From: a virus | IMG/VR virus record: IMGVR_UViG_3300025941_000657 | Span: 1-36,725 of that record | DNA length: 36,725 nt | Reading direction: 5' to 3' (one strand) | In this document: positions 29,687 through 35,958 of the stretch, one piece after another | Position numbering within the stretch: position 1 is the stretch's first letter | Layout of the letters: every line of letters starts with the position of its first letter | Translations under genes and position numbers: made by a program | The notes under the pieces: generated by a model | The model's input: only the letters and a program-made list of their open reading frames with translations | Told to the model about the DNA's origin: nothing | Database searches by the model: none

Positions 29687-29886
29687 ACGATCAGCCGACG
29701 CAAAACCCAATGACCCAGAAGCCTGAATGCATCCACATCGAGCAGTGGGCGCTGGACGACAAGGGAAACATGGCCTGGGAGTTTCACGTCTGGGGAGCCG
29801 ACGACAAGGACCCGCTTGTCTGTGGAACAAGGCCAACACTAGTCCAAGCTATTGAAGCAACGTTGCAGTTCGTGAGATCACTATGA
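29683..29886 (+). CDS. tagged small protein
   Basis: This 67-aa protein starts MNDQPTQNPMTQKPE, a more diverged form of the tag, with ATGA overlap to the previous gene. The middle (CIHIEQWALDDKGNMAWEFH) and the end (RPTLVQAIEATLQFVRSL) suggest a small beta-beta-alpha fold. A clear ribosome site is missing, so it probably depends on coupling. Confidence 0.62.
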   Translation: MNDQPTQNPMTQKPECIHIEQWALDDKGNMAWEFHVWGADDKDPLVCGTRPTLVQAIEATLQFVRSL

Positions 29887-30230
29887 ACAACAGACCTGAT
29901 CGATCCGAGACGACCCGCGAAGATCTCATTGGCACGGGCATTATCCAGTGCTGTCCTGAATGTGGCCAGCCACTAGAGGGGGTGGCCATCAACATTCACG
30001 GTTCACTTCCCTACATTCGCCACATCAATGTGTCTGGGAATATCAGGGGGGCGATTCGCAGATCGGCGGGAAACAGCGAGAAGTTGGCGGTCGAGCTGAC
30101 CAACATGATCGTCGGCCAGGAATTCCCTGTCGAGGAGATCGGCGACATCCTCGAATGTATCAGCATTTATCAGCCGACACCGATCCCTACCGAGGTCGTA
30201 GAGGCAATAAGGGTCCGTTTGAATGTCTGA
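29883..30230 (+). CDS. tagged small protein with CPxC-type pair
   Basis: This 115-aa protein starts MNNRPDRSETTRED, the long tag form, with ATGA overlap. It has CCPECGQPLEG near residue 23, as in half zinc ribbons. A hydrophilic alpha/beta body follows (KLAVELTNMIVGQEFPVEEI, then PTPIPTEVVEAIRVRLNV). The family is not recognised. Confidence 0.65.
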   Translation: MNNRPDRSETTREDLIGTGIIQCCPECGQPLEGVAINIHGSLPYIRHINVSGNIRGAIRRSAGNSEKLAVELTNMIVGQEFPVEEIGDILECISIYQPTPIPTEVVEAIRVRLNV

Positions 30231-30405
30231 CAAGCGAAACTCATCGACCGGACACATGGATGAGCGGGAGAACCATATTCGCCGGCTCGCTATGATCATG
30301 ACCAAAGCGGCAATACCGTCTCATGACTGCGAGGAATATCTGCGAAACCGGGAATACGGGCTAGCCCTGGCCGCTCTGGCAGAGGATGTAATTCATGGCC
30401 GATAA
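30223..30405 (+). CDS. tagged small protein
   Basis: This 60-aa protein starts MSDKRNSSTGHMDERE; ATGTCTGA contains the previous stop. The rest is a helical domain (HIRRLAMIMTKAAIPSHDCE, then YGLALAALAEDVIHGR). The function is unknown. Confidence 0.62.
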   Translation: MSDKRNSSTGHMDERENHIRRLAMIMTKAAIPSHDCEEYLRNREYGLALAALAEDVIHGR

Positions 30406-30592
30406 TTCCCAGACCACCGCTAACTGGCCGGTTTGCGAGAGTTGCGAACACCCCGGAGTTTGCCGCCAAGAGGATGAGTGCCTGATCGACCATCATTCCC
30501 TCTATCGGATGGAACTACATCGCCAGCGTGAGATAGCCATGAAGGTCATTGAGCGCGATGCCCCATTGTTCAGGAGACTTGCAAAACGATGA
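30395..30592 (+). CDS. tagged Cys-rich small protein
   Basis: This 65-aa protein starts MADNSQTTANWPV; ATGGCCGATAA contains the previous stop. Cys residues occur as CESCEHPGVCRQEDEC (four Cys in 16 residues, about 14-29), which could hold one zinc or a disulphide pair. The C-terminal half is a basic helix (HRQREIAMKVIERDAPLFRR). Confidence 0.65.
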   Translation: MADNSQTTANWPVCESCEHPGVCRQEDECLIDHHSLYRMELHRQREIAMKVIERDAPLFRRLAKR

Positions 30593-30783
30593 GCCTAAAC
30601 CCCACCACCGTCGAGCCAACCCTGGTCGAGCGCGTTGCGCGCGCACTATGGGAGACGGATTGCGCGCGCTGGGGCGACGCCGCGTGCGGGGATATGCCGC
30701 AGTGGGATACCGACGGGACGGCTTACATCGCTATGGCTGAGGAAGCCATTGCAGTCGTTAGACAATGGGACGCGGGGAAATGA
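30589..30783 (+). CDS. tagged small protein
   Basis: This 64-aa protein starts MSLNPTTVEPTLVERVARAL with an ATGA overlap. The middle (TDCARWGDAACGDMPQWDTD) and the helical end (GTAYIAMAEEAIAVVRQWDA) recall small phage proteins that start with a VERVARAL-type helix and end in a similar helix. The function is unknown. Confidence 0.65.
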   Translation: MSLNPTTVEPTLVERVARALWETDCARWGDAACGDMPQWDTDGTAYIAMAEEAIAVVRQWDAGK

Positions 30784-30941
30784 GCGATCAGAACTCAACC
30801 ACCCATCCCAGCCTTCTGTTCGAGGAAGCGTGTTTGCTGGATCGAGATATCGACGCCTGGCATGAACAGGTCGACAAGGAGGAGCCACTGGCGGCCTACC
30901 TCGTGCGCATTGGCTGGCGAAAGGCAAACCAGAATGGCTAA
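30780..30941 (+). CDS. tagged small protein
   Basis: This 53-aa protein starts MSDQNSTTHPSLLFEEA with an ATGA overlap and ends RIGWRKANQNG. It is acidic in the middle (LLDRDIDAWHEQVDKEEPL) and helical. Its stop lies inside the start tag of the next gene, which supports both. Confidence 0.62.
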   Translation: MSDQNSTTHPSLLFEEACLLDRDIDAWHEQVDKEEPLAAYLVRIGWRKANQNG

Positions 30942-31173
30942 CTCCGATACCACGGCCGATGATCTGACACACGACAAGGCGGTCGCCGGCGTATTGTTAG
31001 ACTCCTTGATCCACATCCTGCCCTATGGGCTCCCTGCTGCTACGCTGCTGGACGTGCTTGTTCAGCAGCACGTCTCCAAAGGGATTGCAGCGTCTCTGAT
31101 CAGGGAGGGATTGGGCAACGGCTCGCTGGTGCTGACCGACAGCATGAACATTGCAGGAGAGCATTCGTGGTAG
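30934..31173 (+). CDS. tagged small protein
   Basis: The ATG at 30934 gives MANSDTTADDLTHDK; ATGGCTAA contains the previous stop. The 79-aa protein has a winged-helix-like helical pattern (LPYGLPAATLLDVLVQQHVS, then KGIAASLIREGLGNGSLVLT). This may be a small DNA-binding fold, but no family match can be claimed. Confidence 0.65.
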   Translation: MANSDTTADDLTHDKAVAGVLLDSLIHILPYGLPAATLLDVLVQQHVSKGIAASLIREGLGNGSLVLTDSMNIAGEHSW

Positions 31174-31358
31174 ATCAGCCCAATCAATCCGAGACGACCG
31201 AACCAAACGCCGTTGCCTTGTGGCGGAGTATGGGACGGCTCGCCCGCATCACAGGCGAACCATGCGAACCGCCGTCAGTCCTGTCCCACCTGAATGACGC
31301 CTGGACCGACGGCTGGAGGCAGGAAGATGCGAAACGGGAAAATCAGCATGACCGATAA
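31167..31358 (+). CDS. tagged small protein
   Basis: This 63-aa protein uses GTG after AGGAG and starts MVDQPNQSETTEPNA; the previous TAG lies inside GTGGTAG. It is helical (VALWRSMGRLARITGEPCEP) and ends in a charged, Gln-rich tail (WRQEDAKRENQHDR). The function is unknown. Confidence 0.62.
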   Translation: MVDQPNQSETTEPNAVALWRSMGRLARITGEPCEPPSVLSHLNDAWTDGWRQEDAKRENQHDR

Positions 31359-31557
31359 ACCCGCCGCCATCCCGGAACTGTCCCAAGTTCGGTTGCTGCG
31401 CCAAGTGGGACCTATTGCCGAAGGGAACGTCGGAACCGTTGTTCACGTCTATCCTCGTGGCGATGCCTACGAAGTAGAGTTCCGCACCGGACCAGAAGAT
31501 TACGACTGGCACCTTGAGACATGTCCGCCGGATGCCGTGGAGGCTTTGAATGTCTGA
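31348..31557 (+). CDS. tagged DUF4926-like small protein
   Basis: The ATG at 31348 gives MTDKPAAIPELSQVR; ATGACCGATAA contains the previous stop. The 69-aa body (VRLLRQVGPIAEGNVGTVVH, then YEVEFRTGPEDYDWHLET) resembles the DUF4926 family, small beta-barrel proteins with a GxVGTVV turn and YEVEF strand. These are usually of unknown function and some neighbour toxin-antitoxin genes. Confidence 0.65.
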   Translation: MTDKPAAIPELSQVRLLRQVGPIAEGNVGTVVHVYPRGDAYEVEFRTGPEDYDWHLETCPPDAVEALNV

Positions 31558-31669
31558 CGAGCGAAACTCCACCACCACCGGGATGGTGGTGTGGCGAGAG
31601 ATAAAATTGTCCGCAAGGCAATTCTTTGCCCCCGTCATCTGGGTATGGAAGATCTGCCATGGCAGATAA
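31550..31669 (+). CDS. tagged 39-aa protein
   Basis: This short frame starts MSDERNSTTTGMVVWRE; ATGTCTGA contains the previous stop, and its own stop lies in the next gene's ATGGCAGATAA. The rest (KLSARQFFAPVIWVWKICHG) is weakly hydrophobic. An inverted repeat around CCACCACC/GGTGGTG lies early in the coding part. Confidence 0.55.
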   Translation: MSDERNSTTTGMVVWREIKLSARQFFAPVIWVWKICHGR

Positions 31670-31910
31670 CCCAACCACCAGCGAGGACATTATAGAGCGC
31701 CTGCTCTACGTCGCGGAATGGGGCAGCACTGATCCGTGCAAGTTGTGCATCGATGCGGCGAACGAAATCGAACGGCTGCGCGCGACGCTACGCGAAATCC
31801 GCCGCGACATCGAGGAGTCCGCCGATGACGTTGTGTGGATGCGTGGCGGCATTGAGACCGTCTGCGATAGGATCACCGCAGCGCTTGGAGATCAGCATGT
31901 CCCCGAATGA
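31659..31910 (+). CDS. tagged small helical protein
   Basis: The ATG at 31659 gives MADNPTTSEDIIERLLYVAE. The 83-aa protein contains DPCKLCIDAANEIERLRATL, a motif common in short phage proteins in which a coiled coil begins with AANEIERLR. It probably oligomerises through that helix. The function is unknown. Confidence 0.68.
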   Translation: MADNPTTSEDIIERLLYVAEWGSTDPCKLCIDAANEIERLRATLREIRRDIEESADDVVWMRGGIETVCDRITAALGDQHVPE

Positions 31911-32079
31911 TACGACCCGGGACATGGACGCCTTCGACGAAGGGTATGACGCATTCGCGGATAACCACTTAGACTACGACGCATGTCCTTACCCTATCGG
32001 GACAGCCAAACGTAAAGAGTGGCTAAGGGGATGGGACTGCGCTTTGGACGATGCGGCGACTAGCACGTGGGAAGATTAA
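31897..32079 (+). CDS. tagged RMF-like protein
   Basis: The ATG at 31897 gives MSPNDTTRDMDAFDEGYDAF and overlaps the previous gene by 14 bases. The 60-aa body matches the ribosome modulation factor pattern: A-x-x-x-G-Y-x-A, then A-C-P-Y-P, and K-E-W-L-R-G-W-D-x-A (residues about 12-50). RMF dimerises 70S ribosomes in stationary phase. A phage version could bind host ribosomes, or the fold may be reused. Confidence 0.72.
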   Translation: MSPNDTTRDMDAFDEGYDAFADNHLDYDACPYPIGTAKRKEWLRGWDCALDDAATSTWED

Positions 32080-32080
32080 C

Positions 32081-32275
32081 ATGACTGATTCCCAGACCGC
32101 CGCAGTCTCAACGACAGACGACGACGGTGGATCTATCGAGCCTAGACCGGCAAGGTGGCTCACTGCGCCTGAAGTTCATTCCTTGGTTTGGTTCTCGATA
32201 GGGGCCGCGATGTCCTCTGTGGTGTGGATAGGCGTGGGCGCGCGTATCGCGATGGATCACCTATGTGGCCGCTGA
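32081..32275 (+). CDS. tagged single-pass membrane protein
   Basis: The ATG at 32081 gives MTDSQTAAVSTTDDDG, one base after the previous stop. The 64-aa protein has a hydrophobic segment (about 35-57, SLVWFSIGAAMSSVVWIGVG) and a short polar end. Topology alone is visible. Confidence 0.62.
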   Translation: MTDSQTAAVSTTDDDGGSIEPRPARWLTAPEVHSLVWFSIGAAMSSVVWIGVGARIAMDHLCGR

Positions 32276-32294
32276 CAGAGCATGGGGAATCCGC

Positions 32295-32339
32295 ATGACT
32301 GATTCCCAGACCACCACTTGCGAGTGTCCTGCGGGATGA
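32295..32339 (+). pseudogene. orphan tag, 14 codons
   Basis: This frame encodes only MTDSQTTTCECPAG before TGA. Its first 18 bases are identical to the start of the preceding gene. It is either a tag copied without cargo, or the remains of a gene cut at the junction with the opposing secretion operon. Confidence 0.5.
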
Positions 32340-32345
32340 GGTCCA

Positions 32346-32702
32346 TTACCTACGCACAATACAGGCCGGGGCGTCCGCCACGCCCGCGTTATGGCCGATA
32401 TAATATCCCGCCACCCCAGCTGGCACGGCAACCGCCACGCCGCCTACGACGCACCCAGCAGCACAGGCGATGATTATGTAGCGCCAGCGCTCGCCGCTGA
32501 CGGAAGAGCGGATTGCCTGACGCAGCATTTCCGGCTTCCACGGATTAGCCAGGGCCGCCGCCGCCATAAGCGCGGTCAGCCTCTCCACCAGGATATGGAC
32601 CGGATCGCCCGGCCGCAGCCCGCATTTGTGGCTGGCATCGTGGATTTCGGCAACGAGCGCCGTGATGTCGGCGCTGTTCAGGTTCTCAGCGCGACTGGCC
32701 AC
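32346..32702 (-). CDS. membrane protein at end of T4SS operon
   Basis: This 118-aa protein uses GTG and overlaps the preceding 58-aa gene by 17 bases. It has a soluble helical part (residues 1-70) and a hydrophobic Gly/Ala-rich segment (about 74-103, IIIACAAGCVVGGVAVAVPA) near the C-terminus. It is probably an inner-membrane accessory of the conjugation system or an unrelated small membrane protein. The C-terminus is convergent with the tagged operon. Confidence 0.6.
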   Translation of the reverse strand: MASRAENLNSADITALVAEIHDASHKCGLRPGDPVHILVERLTALMAAAALANPWKPEMLRQAIRSSVSGERWRYIIIACAAGCVVGGVAVAVPAGVAGYYIGHNAGVADAPACIVRR

Positions 32703-32862
32703 GCTGCACTACCAGCGGAAGCTGCTGCTGCGGTGATCGGGTCGGCTCCTGTTGGCGGATCAGCGCCTGCGTCGGCTGAGCTAGCTGCATAGCCAAGTGG
32801 CCTTTATGCAGCAAATTCGCAATCCACTGCTCAGTTCGGCGGTCCTGCTCTTCAGACGGCAT
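32686..32862 (-). CDS. 58-aa hydrophilic protein between virD4-like and membrane protein genes
   Basis: The ATG at 32862 overlaps the VirD4-like stop by eleven bases (ATGCCGTCTGA), and its stop lies inside the next gene. The product is Gln-rich (TEQWIANLLHKGHLAMQLAQ, then SPQQQLPLVVQRGQSR) and helical. Placement in a tightly packed operon supports it as real. The function is unknown. Confidence 0.55.
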   Translation of the reverse strand: MPSEEQDRRTEQWIANLLHKGHLAMQLAQPTQALIRQQEPTRSPQQQLPLVVQRGQSR

Positions 32863-34717
32863 CGATATCCTCCATTTCTCGGTAGAACCGCGACGGCATT
32901 ACGCGGTCGATCAGTTCGGCGCGCTCCCAAGGCCTGACACGGTAGAGTTCCTTCAGCGGCTTCTCCAGGCCCAGGATCAGCTGCTGCCTGGGGTGTAGGT
33001 CGGCCAGCAGTTGATACGGGTCGATCAGGTTCTTGCTGATCTCGTGGGTGCCGACATTCTCGCCGCGCGAGATGCGTCCGCCGAAGCCGGTCCCGGCGGC
33101 AACGGAGCGGTTGAAACTGTCGTTCCGCGCCATCACGCCATGTCGGCCGCTGCTGTCGGAAATCTCCCGCGCCACGAGATGGTCGCGGATCTCGGTGTAG
33201 GACCGCCACGTGGCGCACTCAAACCAGGAGCGGCGTCCAGTGACGTCCCAAACTTCCTCCATGTCGGCCACGCTCAGCCAGTTCATGTGCATTGAGACGC
33301 GATAGCCGCGGCCATATTGCCGCAGATGGTCCAACGCCGTCATCCGGCCGAACAGCTTTGATTCGTCGATCTCGAAATGCACCCGCCCCTGCGGGACGTC
33401 ACCGTCGGCGACGATCATGGCGTTGAGGAAACAGGCCATCAGCACCTTGACCACGGGAGGCATGGTGGTCACCGCGTCGAGCGGCACTTGGATAAATACC
33501 GCCAGCTTCTTGCTGACAATGTCGGTCGAGCGAATGGTATCGCCCGAGACCAGGGCGGCAAACGCCGGAATGGTCAGCCACGAGGTTTTCTGCGCCGCTT
33601 CCTTGAAAATCCCCGGCCACATTTCCTTTGCCTGCTCGGTGCCGACGATTTCCCCCGCCAAGTCGCGTGCCATGTGTGAGCGGGAACTAGCCTTGATCCC
33701 ATGTAGCGCAACGATGACTGCGTCGGGCCCCTGGGAAAGGATCCGGCGAACGGTGGCCAGAGTCTTCGGTGGCGGCAGGACCACCGCGCCGGTTTGCTCA
33801 TTGACCTCGGGTATGGACCACAGCACGTGGGCCAGCAGGCAGGCGACGAGGTCTCGCCCGGATAAATGGAAGAAGTCCCCGGTGTTGGTTTTGATTTGCT
33901 TTTCCGATGGATCAAACATCCAATTGACCGCAGTGTGGACGTGCATCTCGGCAAGCGGATGCTTTGGGTCGATCCAATCGACCACGTTGACCGATCCCGA
34001 ACATGACGCCCAGGGATAGATCCGGCCCGTGCTGTCGCTTGGCCTAGGGTTGGGATTGAGCATGACAACACGGTAGCCCTCCCTTTCTTTGGCCTCGTAA
34101 AGCATCGGGCCAAGCTCGGCCTTGGGGTCGGTGACGACCATTGGCCCGAGCCAGTAGGCACATCGGGCGGCGGCCATCGAGGTCTTGCCACCGCCAGAGG
34201 TGGCGAATTCTAGCGACAGCCCATTGCGCAGTTCGCAAGTATCGAACAGCAGCTCGCCTTTGGCGGTCTGGCCAACCAGCTTGCCGCCATAGCTATATTT
34301 CGGGCCGTTGAAGATTTGCTTGGCCCGGTCGACTGTCATCCATTCGGCATGGCCGTGGTTGTCTGTCATGGCCCGCTCTGAGGCAATCGGGGGCCTAGCG
34401 AAAGAGCGGCGGATCCGTCGCATCGGGATACGCCTGATCCTAAAGTGGATAAGACACACGATAGCGATGATTGACGCCGGCGGTGCAAATACTGAGGCGA
34501 GAACCAAACCCCGCACCGGAACCGGCGCGCCGAACACGCGAATAACATGCTCCGGATAATCCCGATAATAGTCCAACAGCATGGTCGCATACCAATTATC
34601 TTCGCCGCCGCTGCCGGTTAGCAATACGAAAATATATGTCGCAGAGGCATACCATACGACTAACACGACGCAGACAATCAGCAGAGACATCCAAACCGTG
34701 CGGTCAATTCTACGCAT
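32852..34717 (-). CDS. virD4: VirD4/TraG-type coupling protein
   Basis: This 621-aa hexameric ATPase family protein would bring substrate (DNA-relaxase complex or effector) to the T4SS channel. It has two N-terminal membrane segments (about 8-33 and 71-92), then the cytoplasmic ATPase. Walker A reads ATSGGGKTS (172-180) and TDPKAEL (196-202) matches the VirD4 DPKGE motif. The Walker B region reads VHFEIDESKLFGR (447-459) instead of the usual LLDEF; the acidic pair is kept as D451-E452. It starts one base after the AT-hook-like gene. Phage terminases are not similar, so it belongs to conjugation or secretion. Confidence 0.88.
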   Translation of the reverse strand: MRRIDRTVWMSLLIVCVVLVVWYASATYIFVLLTGSGGEDNWYATMLLDYYRDYPEHVIRVFGAPVPVRGLVLASVFAPPASIIAIVCLIHFRIRRIPMRRIRRSFARPPIASERAMTDNHGHAEWMTVDRAKQIFNGPKYSYGGKLVGQTAKGELLFDTCELRNGLSLEFATSGGGKTSMAAARCAYWLGPMVVTDPKAELGPMLYEAKEREGYRVVMLNPNPRPSDSTGRIYPWASCSGSVNVVDWIDPKHPLAEMHVHTAVNWMFDPSEKQIKTNTGDFFHLSGRDLVACLLAHVLWSIPEVNEQTGAVVLPPPKTLATVRRILSQGPDAVIVALHGIKASSRSHMARDLAGEIVGTEQAKEMWPGIFKEAAQKTSWLTIPAFAALVSGDTIRSTDIVSKKLAVFIQVPLDAVTTMPPVVKVLMACFLNAMIVADGDVPQGRVHFEIDESKLFGRMTALDHLRQYGRGYRVSMHMNWLSVADMEEVWDVTGRRSWFECATWRSYTEIRDHLVAREISDSSGRHGVMARNDSFNRSVAAGTGFGGRISRGENVGTHEISKNLIDPYQLLADLHPRQQLILGLEKPLKELYRVRPWERAELIDRVMPSRFYREMEDIDAV

Positions 34718-34954
34718 TTAGTCCGTGTCCGTGGCAGATGGTGCTGAGCGCCGCTTGCGTGGCTTCTTGTCTTTGGCTCCCGGAGGTCGGCCGAGCTTCC
34801 TTCGCTGGCTGATCGGGGACAACTCACTCACGGCTGTCAAAATATCGTGCCGCACCGCAATCGCTGCACGCATCAGCGCGACGAAACTCTCCGGCGACAG
34901 GTTCAACGAGCCGCGGTGTTCTTGGATCAACCGAAAGAGCTTCTCGTCATCCAT
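34718..34954 (-). CDS. small AT-hook-like DNA-binding protein in T4SS operon
   Basis: The ATG at 34954 follows GAGG by seven bases and gives MDDEKLFRLIQEHRG. A longer GTG frame would overlap VirB11 and lacks a ribosome site. The 78-aa protein has a helical N-terminal part (FVALMRAAIAVRHDILTAVS) and the basic end LGRPPGAKDKKPRKRR, an AT-hook-like GRPPG motif. It may help the coupling protein or relaxosome to hold DNA. No direct homologue is known to me. Confidence 0.65.
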   Translation of the reverse strand: MDDEKLFRLIQEHRGSLNLSPESFVALMRAAIAVRHDILTAVSELSPISQRRKLGRPPGAKDKKPRKRRSAPSATDTD

Positions 34955-34962
34955 AGTTGGCC

Positions 34963-35958
34963 TCAAGCGAGGTCTGCATCCTTGAACCATACTTCGTCCA
35001 CGTGTCGCTCTCCGCCCTCATCCAGCGTGAGATGTATCACCACGTCGATGAAAGCCTTCAGCTGCTCAGTGACATCCTCCGGCCGCACGCCTCTACCTTC
35101 TGGAGTTTGGCTTATCAGCACACGCAGGCGATGAAATACTCCCGCGCAATCGCTGGCATGGATCGTAGTGATTGCCCCTGTGTGGCCAGTCTGAAGTGCG
35201 ATCATGAGGGCATTGGCAGTATTTCCATCGCGGATCTCTTGTATGAAGAGACGGCCGATACGCATTCTGAGAGCCGCATCGACGAGCTGTGTGGCCGTGA
35301 TGTCTCCCTCCCTTGGATCCTTTTTACAGAACAGCGCGACCGAGTTCTGGTGCGGCAGATCTAGCAATTCCTGCGCGTCCTCAATGACGATCAGCCGGTC
35401 CTCTAGAGGGATCTCGCCAATGAGGGCTTTGCTGAGCGTGGTCTTCCCGGACGCAGTCTGACCACATGCTATGATTGTGCGGCGGCGCCTTACCGCGAGC
35501 GCGAGGAACTCGTCGAAGCGCTCGTCGCGGTATAGCTGCAATAGGTCCTCATCTCGATTGATCTGTCGCTTGGCGACGGCTCTTTTGAAGAGGCCCTTGG
35601 AGGCCAACTCCTTCATGGTCGGCCAGTCGCTGCTGCCGCGACGGATGACGAGGCATGGCCGACCCTGAGGAACACACGGATAGAATACGGCCTGCAGTCG
35701 CCTGGCTGCCTCCCCCGCGCTGTTCATGGCAATCGACAATAATGGTCTGTCGTGATGGATGTTCTGCCGCAGCTGTGCCGCCGCAACAATGGCAATGTCC
35801 TCGATGTCGTCCGCGTCGAGCCGCACATCGTGTCGCTTGTATGCACCACGCTCGAACGTCCATATGTTGTCGGGGGCGTTGACTAATACATCTTCGACAG
35901 AGGGGTTTCCCAGCCAATGACCGAGCGGGTCGAGGAGGTGGTCTAGGGTTACGCTCAT
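34963..35958 (-). CDS. virB11: VirB11-type secretion ATPase
   Basis: The ATG at 35958 has AGGAG six bases upstream and overlaps the VirB10 stop (TAATG); longer upstream starts lie inside virB10. The 331-aa hexameric ATPase shows Walker A GQTASGKT (166-173), an Asp box IEDAQEL (192-198), a Walker B region RMRIGRLFIQEIR (231-243), and a His box GHTGAITTIHA (258-268). Family members usually have GE in place of QE in the Walker B region and T in IEDTQEL. It powers pilus assembly and substrate transfer at the inner membrane. Confidence 0.9.
   Translation of the reverse strand: MSVTLDHLLDPLGHWLGNPSVEDVLVNAPDNIWTFERGAYKRHDVRLDADDIEDIAIVAAAQLRQNIHHDRPLLSIAMNSAGEAARRLQAVFYPCVPQGRPCLVIRRGSSDWPTMKELASKGLFKRAVAKRQINRDEDLLQLYRDERFDEFLALAVRRRRTIIACGQTASGKTTLSKALIGEIPLEDRLIVIEDAQELLDLPHQNSVALFCKKDPREGDITATQLVDAALRMRIGRLFIQEIRDGNTANALMIALQTGHTGAITTIHASDCAGVFHRLRVLISQTPEGRGVRPEDVTEQLKAFIDVVIHLTLDEGGERHVDEVWFKDADLA

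Larger units (their letters stand above)
28166..32339 (+). repeat. N-terminal tag family: 21 consecutive small genes with a shared start sequence
   Basis: Starts at 28166, 28353, 28504, 28727, 29022, 29221, 29447, 29683, 29883, 30223, 30395, 30589, 30780, 30934, 31167, 31348, 31550, 31659, 31897, 32081 and 32295 encode variants of M-[STA]-[DE]-x(0-6)-[ST]-T-T. Examples are MTDKSTT, MTDNTT, MAENPTT, MADNSQTT, MADNPTT, MSDQNSTT, MSPNDTT and MTDSQTTT; a longer form adds HPDRSQTT or PDRSETT. Downstream sequences are unrelated. Confidence 0.85.

Noticed and set aside
31568-31596. CCACCACC/GGTGGTG inverted repeat as terminator.
   Set aside because: No T tract follows and it lies within a coding frame with the operon continuing.
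32781-33218. Open frames antisense to or overlapping virD4.
   Set aside because: They are shadows of the virD4-like gene in high-G+C DNA, without ribosome sites or recognisable domains.
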